A stretch of 64,000 nucleotides of DNA from Thelonectria olida (GCA_020736575.1 JAGPYM010000030.1:248001-312000); one strand, 5' to 3'. Counted from the first letter of the stretch, positions 47,882 through 62,091 are shown. A program made the numbers and translations. Notes: generated by a model from the letters alone, not told the origin.

Positions 47882-49093
47882 ATGAGCGACTCCGACTCGA
47901 AGCCCGACGCGCCCAGCGTGCCTAGCTGGCAACGCGCCCAGCCTGAGGAAGCGGCTGTCGAGTCCGCTGCCGCACCGGAGTCGTCCACCGAGGGCACCGA
48001 GACTGACGTCGAGATCGATACTCAGGCTGAGAGCACGACGACGGAAGATGTTGTCGTTACTCCGGCGTCGGAAGAGGACAAGCTGGACGTTGCGCGAAAG
48101 TTTCTGGATGACGAGAACGTGCGCGATGCGCCTCGCGACCAGAAGATTGCATTCTTGAAATCCAAGGACATCGCCGACGATGATATTCAGACCCTCCTCG
48201 GCGACGAGCCCACACCGTCCGCATCAGAGGTTCGTTTGACAAATCATGGCAGCACAAGGCCGAGATGCTAACTCGTAATCCAGCCAAGAGAAGTTCCCAT
48301 CACACAACCTGCTCCTCAATCCGCATCTACATCCACCCAAACCGCATCTGCGCCACCTACAGAACAACCACAACAACCCCCTTCCTCAACTCCCGACCGC
48401 GCCCCGATCGTAACCTACCCCGAATTCCTCGCCAAACCCGCCCGCCATCCTCCCCTCGTCACCACAAACCGCCTCCTCAACACCCTCTACGCCGTCGTCG
48501 GCCTGTCCACCCTCGTCTACGGCACCGGCAAGTCCGTCATCCAGCCCATGGTCCAATCCCAGACCGATGCCCGCGCCGAACTCCACGAAACCACCGCCCG
48601 CAACCTCGACGCCCTCGTCGCCAAGCTCGAGAAGACCGTCTCCGAGATCCCCCCTCCGCCAAAGAAACAGCCTACGCGGACCTCGGTCGACGGCGCCGAG
48701 AGCGAGGCCGAGGACCCGGCGGAGCTGTTCCATCGGGACATGGGCACGCAGACGACCTTTCCCCTCAACACGTCGGCCAAAGACTCCAAGAATGAGGCGA
48801 CCACGAAGCGCCAGGCCGAGCAGCTTGCTGGCCTGACTAAGTCTCTGTCCAGTCTCAAGGATGGAGTCCGATCGCAGAGCGAAGGCATGCAGAATCTCAA
48901 GAACTTGATGGACGAGTTCAGCAACGACCTCGATTCTCTCAAGTTCGAGGGTAAGGGCGTCAGCACATTCGATATATACGGCCGATCCCGCGATAAGGAG
49001 CCCGAGGATGGGATCCGCAAGGTCAAGGAAAACATCCGTCGCATCAAGGGCGCTCTGCTGAGCACGAGAAATTTCCCAACCGTAACGAGGTAA
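47882..49093 (+). CDS. Pex14-family peroxin, Pex33 (Pex14/17)-like
   Basis: Two exons (47882-48229, 48284-49093) with a 54-nt intron, 385 aa. Residues about 66-107 are a Pex14 N-terminal domain (VARKFLDDENVRDAPRDQK, then FLKSKDIADDDIQTLLG), the fold that binds the cargo receptor Pex5. Unlike classic Pex14, it sits after a 65-residue acidic leader. A Pro/Gln linker follows, then YPEFLAKPARHPPLVT, a hydrophobic segment at about 180-196 (LLNTLYAVVGLSTLVYG) and two coiled-coil-prone stretches (residues 210-240 and 270-330). This arrangement is like the filamentous-fungus peroxin Pex14/17 (Pex33), a docking-complex component. A divergent Pex14 is the alternative. It bears on the peroxisomal siderophore enzymes elsewhere in the window only by function. 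Confidence 0.75.
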
Positions 49094-49294
49094 AAGAGGA
49101 GGAGCACGAATAGGGTCAGCGAGCGTTCTGGCGTCTTATCTGTATGGATATTAACATTATTTACAACTTTTGTACTATGAATACAACTTTTATACCCTTC
49201 CTATGTCCATACAAGCACAACACTCAGAGACCACAGACCCAAACTCCAAGCTTGATATGATACCCTTGACTCCTATCCACCCAAGATCTCCGCA

Positions 49295-52200
49295 TCAGAT
49301 ACTCTCATAGCCGATGTCGTAACGATCGGACAACTCTTTGAACGTCCAGACCGAGATGTGTTCGTATCCTCGACCCTCGGCAAGCTGCTCCTGATACCAC
49401 GTCAAAGTCGGCCTAAACTTGAACTCCATCCAATCATCTGGGCGCGACTTTTGTTTCCGAAGGGAATCCTTGGTGCAATTATACAGATGGTTGTGACAAT
49501 TGGTTGGTCGCCCAATACTCCCACGGGGCGGGTGGAAAACCATCTTTTTATCGTCGTCCTCCTCGCTGCCTGGTTCGTCAATCTCCATAGCATCAGTCGA
49601 CTGAGATTCACTTTCGGGAGCGAGCCCGGGTTTCACCAGCTTCCAGCCCCCATCCGACATGAACTGTTCTGAAAGCGGTACCCGCTCCCTGATTTCATCA
49701 GCGAAGTGCTGTAAAGACGACAGCGTCGCATCAAGCTGATTGGTATGGCTACGCCACGAAGCCTCAAACCCACCGACCCAAACCTTTGTTATCGGTTGGC
49801 CGGGGTTCTTAGCCCTGTTCTCCTCGCTGAAAACCCGAATGAATTCGCGCTGCGCTTCAATGAGATCACCTTCGTAAGCATATCGGCCTCGGCTCAAGTT
49901 TTGGCTACGTGTGAGGTCCCAAATCAGCAGCTCAGAGGCACTCGGCGATTTCTTGTTATTAGGCGGCCGATGGAAACCAAGCCATGGCCGACGCGGAGGC
50001 ATGACACCCTGGGGATATGCGGCGGCATCCCACTTCCCTTCAATAGTGTAGAAAAATGCTGTATGGATGTTTTGGTGGTGTGGTGGTGCTTTGAATGAGG
50101 AAAACCAGTCAAAGCATTTCTGGTAGCTGGCGAACCTTAACTTGTAGTCTCGGAAATGAAAGCTCATGTCGTTGTTCCAGTAAGAGACTGGGAACTTGTA
50201 TAGAATGATGGGACAAGGTTTTTTGAATACACGCTTGATCAAATGATCAAAGTGATCGACCAGGGTAAATGGAGCGTCGTTGGCGACGAGACGAAATGAT
50301 GTACCTGAGTCTCTGGGGTCAAGCTGGCCGACCTTTGTGAACTGTTTCTGTTCCTCTTCTTGGTCAAGCTGGCGGTACACTTCGTCTGGGTCACCGGTTG
50401 TTGATGACTTGAATCTGGGACATCTCATTTGTCGAGCCAGGGTTGCAGCATGGGGGTTGTCAGATCCCATGATGGCGAATTCCCGGTACTGAGACATGTT
50501 CATGATCGACCACCATCCGAACCAGTTCACCAAACTTTGCTCATCGTTGCCGTCAATTGAATCAGGGGCAAAAATAAAAGAGCCCATATCCGAGTCCTCC
50601 TGATCTAGAGCTTCAACTACACGCCGAGCGAGGGCCGAGCTGATGTATATGGCCTCGGCGGCTTTGCTGACGTGTGGCCTGGAATATATTGATACCGTCC
50701 CCATCCTGTCTGATCTTTCAGTGGCCAAGTTATGGAGCCAATTGACGATGCCTGCGCAGACAATGAACCTGGGCCGTTGACGGGGGTGGGTGTCGTTTCC
50801 TCGAGTTCTCTGAAACCACCTCATAAAAGCGAGCGCTTCGTGTGAGTGAGAGACGAAGAAACTGGGTGTGATCAAGATCACGACACCATGCTCAAAAATC
50901 GGCTGTAGACGGATATCTCCTATCTCGGCGGGCGCATCATTCTCACGAGGGACCAGTGGTCGAGCCTTTAAAGACCTTTCGAAGAGCCAGAAGGTAAAGT
51001 TGTCAGGCCTCCTCTTGAGGAGCTTGCTGAGGTTGGGAAACAGCCGGATAGTCCAAGCTGCATCTTCGTGAATGATTACCACACCCTGGGAGTAGGTGAG
51101 AAAGTTGGACCAATGGCCATTATGGTGACTGGTCTGAATCCTACAGTCTGGGTTGCAATGGCGGAGCCATCGAGCCACGAATTTGGCCTCTTCTTGACCT
51201 GCCCCTGACGGAAAGGCCAGGAAGAAAGGGTGATTGGTTGTACTCTGTAAATTTGCGGGAAGTAGACGACTGTATTCGAGGCCCAAAACCCGGCTGAAAA
51301 TCCCCGGGAACGCCCCCGGGGGCAAGTCCTGCCGACCAATGTCGGGGCGGAACGAAACGGGAGCGAGGTCACCGCGTCGAAAGATGCCCTCGGCGTTGAC
51401 CATGATGAATTTGAGCAAGTAATCTTCCCCGTCCTGGTTTTGCGCTTCCCAAGCTTCGCATTTAGTAGGATGCACCAAAATACAGAACTCGTCCAAGTGA
51501 CACAGAATGCCAAATGATCCAAGTCGCAACCGGTGAGCGGTGGCTTCGAGTTTTCTCGAATGCTCGCTGCTTGTCAACGTGCCCCTGACGATCTGTTGGG
51601 GGATTTGAACCTGCTGCCAGAAGTCTGTAGCGATGCACGTGTGTGTGAAGACCAATGTCTCTTCGCTTTCCAGCCTCGAGAGCCAATGTGGCATGAAATA
51701 TGCGGGTAGCTTGAATGTCAGAGAGATTGACGTCGTTGCCCCAGGAAAGAGTTTCGCATCTTTGGCGACAAAAGTTGGATGACTGCTCCCAACCGCAAGA
51801 ATCGGTTTCAAAATTGAAGGGACAGCGACCTTTGGGAGTGTGAAAAGACTGTTGGATTCTTCGCTAGCCTGATCCTTTCCGTTATCTTCCGCTCGGGGGG
51901 GTGACAACCCCCCGTCGAGAAACAGACTTTGCTCGGGATCTGGCTCGATGGACTCGGGTTCAAGGACAAAACCCACCGACTTCCTTTTCTTTGCAGGCTT
52001 TGAAGGCTTGTCAGACTCTCCTGTCTGGGTCTGCCGAGAAATGTCAGTTTGGTGGTTTCCTTCGACACTGCTGGCAATTGGATTATGCGACGAAGTCCCC
52101 AGTTCTCCGACTAGGCGTTGTTGCTTTTCCTCTGGGTTGAGGGACATCAAGTTGGGTTTCCTTGCGGGAGGATTGACCCCTTCTCTGTCACGGGAGGCTT

Positions 52201-53095
52201 TATCAATCAGTCTCGAAAGCCGATGCGTCAACAACTTGGGTTGCTTGGTTGGGTCCTTCGCGGCGTCCAGGAGGGTCGGATTCTTCTTTCTTATCTTGCC
52301 GCCGACAAAAACGTTGCTGGTGTCCAGTGATGTCCTTCGAACGGCCGGTTGTGGATGGTTAGTCTCCAGACTAGTCTTTCTTACCTTATTTGCACCCAGT
52401 TTAGAGCTCAGAGTCGTCTTTGCAGGCTTCTTCGAGACAGGCGCATGGTCACGCGGAACAGTGTCCGAGTGAGGTCGGGAGCTTGAAGGGAGGGATGATT
52501 TCCTTTGGGGAGTCTTTTGGGGCCGGCTCTCCGCCGGTGCTTGATACGGAAGATCTGGCTCACTTAGAGACGGTTTTCGGCTGCTCAAAGAAGCACCATG
52601 GTTCTGAATCTCACGAGTTGTGACGTCGTCTTCGACCCCAATCTCGTCGTCCCCATTGGGCACGTCGTCGAGGTCTGCCAAAAGATCTTCCAAGGAGAAT
52701 TTGAGCTCTGTTGGCTCGAGACCTCGCTCGACTCGCTTTAAATTTCTCGCTTCCTTTCGAGCGGCCATGCTGCGGAGCCTGTCTTTAACAGCTCGTCTCC
52801 AAGCCTTGATTCGTTCGTTCTCCTTCTGTCTGTGACCGTCGCGCGCCTTGGTTATCCCCCAATCGCTGATTGTGGTCTCACCGAGGTGCTCTTCGGGTTC
52901 CCATGATGCATCGTAGAGAGGGAACCCAGCCCATGAAATCAGATATTTAGTTTCCCCGTGGATGACGCGTTCTGCTAGAATATCTTGGACCTCCCATTCT
53001 TGGTCAGAGTCATAGTTCTCTATGGGGGTGGATGCAAGGGAGTCAACCTCGACAGGGTCGTCCACATCCATGTAATCTTGTACTGAATCCTCCAT
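49295..53095 (-). CDS. Large chromodomain protein
   Basis: A single exon of 1266 aa. The start at 53095 is the first ATG; the longer frame opens with GTG. A chromodomain lies at residues 33-90: EWEVQDILAERVIHGETKYL, then ISWAGFPLYDASWEPEEHLG. The methyl-lysine cage positions read W34, W55 and F58, so histone-methyl-lysine binding is possible. Next come a basic helix (KAWRRAVKDRLRSMAARKEA), a long disordered Ser/Pro/Lys-rich middle (about 150-430), and a non-repetitive C-terminal 800 residues rich in Trp, Phe and His (PHWLSRLESEETLVFTHTC, RPRFIVCAGIVNWLHNLA, AFFYTIEGKWDAAAYPQG) that I do not recognise. The role is probably in silencing or heterochromatin. Its 3' end is convergent with the Pex14-like gene, with about 200 bases between stops. 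Confidence 0.75.
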   Translation of the reverse strand: MEDSVQDYMDVDDPVEVDSLASTPIENYDSDQEWEVQDILAERVIHGETKYLISWAGFPLYDASWEPEEHLGETTISDWGITKARDGHRQKENERIKAWRRAVKDRLRSMAARKEARNLKRVERGLEPTELKFSLEDLLADLDDVPNGDDEIGVEDDVTTREIQNHGASLSSRKPSLSEPDLPYQAPAESRPQKTPQRKSSLPSSSRPHSDTVPRDHAPVSKKPAKTTLSSKLGANKVRKTSLETNHPQPAVRRTSLDTSNVFVGGKIRKKNPTLLDAAKDPTKQPKLLTHRLSRLIDKASRDREGVNPPARKPNLMSLNPEEKQQRLVGELGTSSHNPIASSVEGNHQTDISRQTQTGESDKPSKPAKKRKSVGFVLEPESIEPDPEQSLFLDGGLSPPRAEDNGKDQASEESNSLFTLPKVAVPSILKPILAVGSSHPTFVAKDAKLFPGATTSISLTFKLPAYFMPHWLSRLESEETLVFTHTCIATDFWQQVQIPQQIVRGTLTSSEHSRKLEATAHRLRLGSFGILCHLDEFCILVHPTKCEAWEAQNQDGEDYLLKFIMVNAEGIFRRGDLAPVSFRPDIGRQDLPPGAFPGIFSRVLGLEYSRLLPANLQSTTNHPFFLAFPSGAGQEEAKFVARWLRHCNPDCRIQTSHHNGHWSNFLTYSQGVVIIHEDAAWTIRLFPNLSKLLKRRPDNFTFWLFERSLKARPLVPRENDAPAEIGDIRLQPIFEHGVVILITPSFFVSHSHEALAFMRWFQRTRGNDTHPRQRPRFIVCAGIVNWLHNLATERSDRMGTVSIYSRPHVSKAAEAIYISSALARRVVEALDQEDSDMGSFIFAPDSIDGNDEQSLVNWFGWWSIMNMSQYREFAIMGSDNPHAATLARQMRCPRFKSSTTGDPDEVYRQLDQEEEQKQFTKVGQLDPRDSGTSFRLVANDAPFTLVDHFDHLIKRVFKKPCPIILYKFPVSYWNNDMSFHFRDYKLRFASYQKCFDWFSSFKAPPHHQNIHTAFFYTIEGKWDAAAYPQGVMPPRRPWLGFHRPPNNKKSPSASELLIWDLTRSQNLSRGRYAYEGDLIEAQREFIRVFSEENRAKNPGQPITKVWVGGFEASWRSHTNQLDATLSSLQHFADEIRERVPLSEQFMSDGGWKLVKPGLAPESESQSTDAMEIDEPGSEEDDDKKMVFHPPRGSIGRPTNCHNHLYNCTKDSLRKQKSRPDDWMEFKFRPTLTWYQEQLAEGRGYEHISVWTFKELSDRYDIGYESI

Positions 53096-54880
53096 TGTGT
53101 TCGAAGGTAACACAAGCTTAATTACTCATGCCTTTTGCTTGATAGGAATCAGCAGTGCAGGTAGCCGCGGTATTGTGGCTTGGGAGAAATACTCAACCCG
53201 TAACGAAGAAATACGGGTGACTCCCCAAGAGACTGGGACCAGGACGAAGATGAAGTGAAGTTAAACCCAGGCGCCAGGAACGCGCACCACTCATCAGCGA
53301 CGGCGCCAACCCAAGGATTAGAACCTCAGTCAGGCCAAACACGAACCACTTAGTCGGAGATGTCGCGCGTCAAGTCTAAAGACTGGATTCGCGGTACCCG
53401 GTAGGAATGTTGTTGGTTATGAAAACGTGTGACTGGCGTTTCCGGCTTTGCTTGCGGTGCGTGGAATGGTTCTTTCAAGAAATTGAAACTGCGTAAAAGG
53501 ATTCACGCAAGTGATCAGAGACCAGTTCGTATAGCGATGTCGCCAATGGCTGGGGTTGAGATAAGAGCGTGATTTGTGAGAATTGATGAAATTGATAAAT
53601 TGATGAATGGCATTTTCTGCAATAACAGATGATGGAAGGTGGTTGCCTGCGTCACGGTTAACCACTGGTAACGAGGTAGGAAGGCCAATCAAGCACAGCA
53701 CCGGTCCCAATCCCAAGGCGCAAATGGTCCAGTGGCTCTCACAGTTGCACGTGATTGTCTGGTCTGAGGGTTCAGCAACCAGCCGCTAACTACTTCGTAG
53801 GTAAGTAAGGTAGGCAAGTAGGTAATTAACCAACCGTTTGTTTCTGATATGTTATTTGCTTTTGCAAACCCAGGGCAAATATGTTGCAAGCTGGCAAGGT
53901 TTCAAGATTGTCGTCGCGTTGTGAGATAGAAGGTCGGATTGCTGCCGTTCATTGCACTGCTCTGACCGCCTTCTACCCGTGGATGCAACCATCCGTTCCT
54001 AACTAAGGTACTAAGGTACAGTACGGAGTACCTTGGGGAGAGCAGTAACCATAGGGACTACCTACCTACTTACGTAGTCTGCCACGACAATTGGTCGGTC
54101 GGTCGCCTGGGCCGGTTCGTCAGCATCGCCGCTCTTGCTCACCCTTAACTCACCCTCTGCTCACAGATGCTCAGGATTCAATCACGTTGACCACCCCCTT
54201 CTGACGGGATACAAGCCAGCTGTCCATTCAATTCAAACATCGCCTTGCTCGTCCCGAATCCTGTGACCCTACGCGAGCTGCACCATGAACGAGGATTTGG
54301 CGACAATCTCCTGAATGTCAGCGAGTCCGTTGCCATTTCCAATCGGCAGGCCAGTGCGAAGGCCGGTTTACTCCTATTGCCTTCCGCTTCTAGGAGCTGA
54401 TGCCTCTGGATTTAGAAGGTATATGTAGATTATATGGTTTCAAAACCCTTCCTAGAGTTGAGCGTAGTTAGAGTCCAGCGACAGCCTTCGCTTAAATATT
54501 GGCAAGAGCTCGCTGTCTGACATCATGTTTAATTGAATCTTGCCGTTTATGATCGCAAAACAGAGCGTGCTTTCCTTCTAAGCCTAGAAACTTCCTTACT
54601 TCCGGCTATCTTGCTCATCTATGAAGTTCTCCTCTTTCTGTAAGTTCTCAAATACCACAGTGTTCTTTCCCGTCGTCCAAGATGTACTTGCTATTGTCAA
54701 GCATTCAACTTCCTTGCTTCCTGACATTCTTGCTCTTCATCTCTTCTCCCCTTTCTATCTGTTCTCCTATAAATGTCCCCTCTCATCCTCTCGTCGTCCT
54801 TCTTCTGATTTCTCCTCCTGTCATCTCTCATTATCTCACATCATCTCTCAACCATCATCACTTTCTTTGCTTCCATCACC
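53096..54880. other. Intergenic, gene-poor
   Basis: Promoter side of the chromodomain gene and AT-richer DNA. An imperfect direct repeat of about 60 bases occurs at about 54588-54650 and 54708-54770 (AACTTCCTT...CTATCTGTTCTC-like). No gene is seen. Confidence 0.4.
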
Positions 54881-54889
54881 CTCTGCTTT

Positions 54890-55256
54890 CCATCTTTCTC
54901 TGCTCCCACCGTCCTCTGCTCCTATCGTCTGCTCCCATCGTCCTCTACTCCCACCGTCCTCTGCTCCTATCGTCTGCTCCCACCGTCCTCTGCTCCCATC
55001 GTCCTCTGCTCCCATCGTCCTCTGCTCCCATCGTCCTCTGCTCCCATCGTCCTCTGCTCCCATCGTCCTCTGCTCCCATCGTCCTCTGCTCCCATCGTCC
55101 TCTGCTCCCATCAGCGTCTGCTCCCATCGTCCTCTGCTCCCATCGTCCTCTGCTCCCATCGTCCTCTGCTCCCATCAGCGTCTGCTCCCATCGGCGTCTG
55201 CTCCCATCGTCCTCTGCTCCCATCAGCGTCTGCTCCCATCAGCGTCTGCTCCCACT
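54890..55256. repeat. 16-bp minisatellite, about 22 copies
   Basis: Tandem CTCTGCTCCCATCGTC units with variants CAGCGT and GGCGT, plus a few shortened CTGCTCCTATCGT units. Because 16 is not a multiple of 3, all frames read through as repeating 16-residue Ser/Pro or Gly/Arg peptides. The open frames here are therefore artefacts of the repeat. Confidence 0.92.
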
Positions 55257-55285
55257 TAACCGCAGCCTTCGATTCCAGTGAATCT

Positions 55286-55381
55286 CATTTCCATCAGCGC
55301 TCGTTTCCTCCGGCCTTCGTTTCCTCCAGCCTTTGTTTCTATCAACCTTTGTTTCTATCAGCCTTTGTTTCCATTAGCCTT
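55286..55381. repeat. Second 16-bp minisatellite, 5-6 copies
   Basis: Units such as TGTTTCTATCAGCCTT and CGTTTCCTCCAGCCTT repeat with an exact 16-bp period, starting 30 bases after the first array. Confidence 0.85.
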
Positions 55382-56537
55382 CGAGAACACTGCTCGCAGA
55401 GGCAGAGAACGCCATGTCCCAAAAGGGGATGCTTTACTGATCAAGGTCTTCGACATGGTATGCACAACTCTCTCCCTTGATGCAATGCTTAACTTCATCT
55501 TGCCCATGCCGAAGATCTAACTTTGCCTCAGTCCACACGGTCATGCCAACAGCTGGGCCGCAAGATGCCAGCAAATTTCGCAGCACGAGCACATGACGCG
55601 GTCTGTCATCACAGGCATTAATAATAAGGTGGGTGCATTGATGACAAGCTGCACCCTCTGATTCGGGTTCAGAGCCCATGATGAGACGCGGAAATCTCTG
55701 TGGTAACGCAGATTGCACCCACTCAGCCTCGGCCGACAAACCCACAACTCTCTCTAGGAATTCCGGCAACCTCAGTTCAGATCCTCAAGGTCACCCAAGC
55801 ATCCAGGTGAGTTTTCTCCTTGAGTCTCGTGTTCATCATCGGTCACTAATGGTTCATGGTAGCAGCCGCCAATCCACGAAGCAATGCTCGACGTTTGGAA
55901 CTCTGCACATCACTTGACTGTGTTCAAGAGCTCTCGGTCCACAGAGTCATACCAGAAGATTAGATGTCAAGCAACGCCAAACACATAAAGGTAAGTGATG
56001 AAGTCGAGATCCAGTCGCTGAGCCCACACAAATTCTGAATATGTTCGGAGCAGATGACGAGACGGCATGGTAACTCACCTGCATTTATTCAGCGTCCTTG
56101 ACGGATCAACACACAATCCTCTCTGAGAGTCTCAGCAACCTCAGTCTGGATTCTTTAAATAGCTGCAGGCTGAAGGGCTCATCGAGTCATCCGGCAACAC
56201 GATTTTTAAGGTTTCCAGGTTGGTGGAAGACCTTGATGAACTTGCCAGTCCATTGCAGCCGGTCTAACGAACCTTGTTGAATCGTTGCTGGGTATGCCGC
56301 CAAATCAGCCAGAATCGGTTGTAAGTCATGAACTTACGGGTTGGGTGGTCTGGCAGCTGTCGCCCCGGCGCAGGAGTCATTCAATAGGCCCTGACCTTGG
56401 ATTCTATGTGTCTGCCCATGCAAATCAAGGCTGCAATGAACATGTAGACTTCCGCGACCGTGAGATGGTTCCAGTCGTGCAGCCAGGCATCGTCTTTCCA
56501 GTCAAATTCGTTCTGGAGGAATTCCACCCAATCGTTG
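55382..56537. other. Intergenic, gene-poor, left of the hAT element
   Basis: No coding signal is supported. Short open frames on both strands have no protein character. Confidence 0.35.
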
Positions 56538-56545
56538 GTCCAGCG
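56538..56545. repeat. Target-site duplication, left copy
   Basis: GTCCAGCG directly abuts the left inverted repeat. An identical octamer follows the right end at 59186-59193. Eight bases is the hAT-typical length. Confidence 0.85.
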
Positions 56546-59185
56546 CAGCGCTGTAAACAATTCAATTTCAAAGCCACATTCGAACGAGTTGAAATGATTG
56601 CATTGAATTGGGTAAAATTGATATCTTAGTCATCCTCATCGGCTGACCCCGGCTGCTTGGTCGGGCACGCTGTGGTATGGCCTCGCCACAACACCAACCT
56701 TCAATGAAGAAGCTTTCCACCCTCTGTTCGATTAGCTCGGCCTTCGAAGGCATCGCAAGATGAACCCAACGCATCATCAAGCCGGGATGTAAAATGGTAG
56801 CAGCCCAATAGACAGGGGTCTGGTCCAATAGCAACATGTAGTGTTCCAATCGATGAAGTGCGAAGCGGCAGCTTTGGCGGAGGAATTTGGTCTCTTCGGT
56901 CAGCTCGAGGGCTTGTTGCGTAGACGTAACGGTCCGTTATGACCACTCAACCTCACAGTCATCGTATCGGCGAGGCTGGGCGATATTCCGCTGCGGTCGT
57001 CGTAGGCCAAGGGATGACTCAGGGGAAGGTTCGTTAGTCTCTGCTTTGAAGTGATCAATCAGGCGGAACAGGCTCTGCATTATCCAGCCAATAAAGCCCG
57101 GCTGACGAGACTCAAACCTCTTCGTCTCTTCCTTTAGGGGAAGAAGGCAAGCGTTAGGTCTCTTCGAGGATGTCCTAGTCTGCAGCAGCAAGGACCTTAT
57201 CGGAAGGAAGCTTGCGATCACGAGCTTCAACATGTTTGAAGTTATCCAACGGCAAAGAGGTTCCTTGAGGGCAAGGGCACATTCGATCATATTATACGTC
57301 GAATTCCACCTCGTTTCATTGTTGCCGCGTAACTGTATGTTGTGATGTGCCTTAATAAGTGAAGCGTCGTCAGTTGAAGGGTTGGATTGTGCCCGTACGA
57401 AAGAGGAAAATTGCTCCTTTCGTTGAGGACTGCGGCGGATGAAGGTGACAACAGCATGAAGCTTAGAGACTGGGGTGTTCTTCAGCCAACCGGTAGGTTG
57501 CTGTGACGAAGGGGAGGATGCTGGAACGGCAGCAGCGTTGCTTTGCAGCCTCGATAGTTGAGCGTCACTCGGGTTGAGGAAGGCTTTGGCGACAAGGTTG
57601 ATAATATGCCCCCAGCAGCGGAGCCAGACTATTGTAACAGGAAAGGCCGGTCGTTGAACAAGGGATAAATAGTCGGAAAGGAGGTTCTCAACGCATACGT
57701 CATTAGATGTGGCGTTATCTAAGACGAAGAAGCCGACCTTCTTGATATTAAAGGCGTTGATTGCGTCGCCGACGAGAGGGACAATGTTTGCTCCTAACTA
57801 AGGTCCTTCGAGGTGCCGAAGAGCAAGAAGCCTTATTGTCAACTGGCCGTCACTATCGATGAAATGACAGACGATTACAATCATCGCCACTGGGCAGGAG
57901 AGGTCCAACCATCAAAGCTGATATGTATTATCGACCGGGCAGACTGTATCTGTTGTTGGATGCGTTGTTAGGCTCGGAATAGTCCTTCATAAACCAGGAC
58001 TTGACTATTTGTTGCGACAAAGGAATTGCTGCTTCAATAAGCTCAATAGGGGTTCGGATAAGCCGCTGGAAGGTGGCATGACTGATGGCATTGAAGGCAA
58101 CATTTGATTCGACGATATAATGAACTATCTGCCTCTTGAAGGTCTCGACAGCGGAAGTAGTCACAGACGGCTTCTTTGGGCGGGCACGCAGCATGCTGAG
58201 GGCTCGGGATCCTTCCGATTGTAGCGACGACGACGTTGTGTATTTGCAATAAGTGTGCCCTTGCAGCCGAGGTTGCCGTCGTCTTGAAAAGACCAGCTGC
58301 AGTGCGGCTTCGAGCATCGCAGATGCTATAAGCCCAATAGCCGGGCCCCTTAGAGACTCTCCCATCTCTGTTGATGACTTTGAAGAGGCCGTATCTATGC
58401 TTTTGTATGTAGGAACGCCCTTGCGAATGGGTATGAACCCAGCTTGCGAAGACCTGGTCCTTGATCTGGATGTGCGGCAGCTGACTTAGTTGTATGAGGT
58501 CAGGCTTCTCGAGGGGGTTATCTCTCAATTGATCGGCAATCGATTGTGTATTGGTCGAGCGTAGGTTCGTAAGGCCGTTCAAGGTGTAAGGGATCTCGGA
58601 AAGGCGGGGTTATTCGAGGAATAGGGGTTCTTCGTCGGCTTCGTCTCTTCGGTCGGCATCGTTGATTTGGTCGAGATCATCATCGCTGGCCACCACCATC
58701 GTCACTCATCTAAAAGCTCGATTTATCACAACCAAAGATTGGACCCGGGGCGCACGCAGCGGCACAGGCAAGGGCAATGTAACGTTAAATTACCACGAGA
58801 CTAACAGTAGCGGCTAGAGTAATGATGGCCAGGACGATAACGAAGTCAATAAAATGTGATGATCAGCGTCGGAAGGCGATACTGACGATGTATCGTAGAG
58901 CTGTATAACGTGGTGCGGCGTGGCGAGGCGTTGTGTTGGGTTGTTGCGCAGGTGTAAGGTTGGTGATGTGGTGTTGTGGTGTCGTGGTGTTGAAATCATA
59001 CGCAAGGCTGCCTTATATAAGCAAGGCCAGGGAAAGTGAATGCAACCCTATACAACGCTTCATAAATTGAACTCGAAATCAAGCTTTGAATAGGCCAAAT
59101 TGAACTTGTTGAATTAAAATATTTACGGTTTGAATTGGCCTTGAATTGGGATTGGATTGGCCGGATTGAATCGTTTACAGCGCTG
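56546..59185 (-). mobile_element. hAT-family DNA transposon, 2640 bp, decayed
   Basis: Ends: CAGCGCTGTAAACAATTCAAT at 56546-56566, and its inverted copy at 59165-59185 with one mismatch. The exact 8-bp duplication GTCCAGCG lies outside both ends. Repeated TTGAATTGG-like subterminal motifs lie inside the right end. The transposase gene runs on the minus strand. The combination of CAG-starting inverted repeats, an 8-bp duplication and a BED/hAT-type transposase defines a hAT element. Confidence 0.88.
56640..58610 (-). pseudogene. hAT transposase, disrupted
   Basis: Minus-strand pieces in order: an N-terminal part with HIQIKDQVFASWVHTHSQG and FKVINRDGRVSKGPGYWAYS, VETFKRQIVHYIVESNVAFN with ISHATFQRLIRTPIE, ISFDGWTS at the hAT catalytic region, FFVLDNATSNDVCVENLL, RCWGHIINLVAKAFL, NETRWNSTYNMIECALALK, and a C-terminal dimerisation-like segment (TPVYWAATILHPG). 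Several stops and frame changes lie between these blocks (for instance near 57800 and 57290), so the protein is not made from this copy. An active relative elsewhere could still mobilise it through the intact ends. Confidence 0.8.
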
Positions 59186-59193
59186 GTCCAGCG
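59186..59193. repeat. Target-site duplication, right copy
   Basis: GTCCAGCG, identical to the left flank of the hAT element. Confidence 0.85.

Positions 59194-62091
<2,898 letters not shown>

Noticed and set aside
54890..55256. CRISPR-like array
   Set aside because: Units are contiguous with no unique spacers, the period is 16 bp, and the host is a fungus. It is a minisatellite.
54621..55281. Long Ser/Pro/His and Gly/Arg repeat proteins on both strands
   Set aside because: Produced by the 16-bp minisatellite, which keeps every frame open. No coding evidence outside the repeat.
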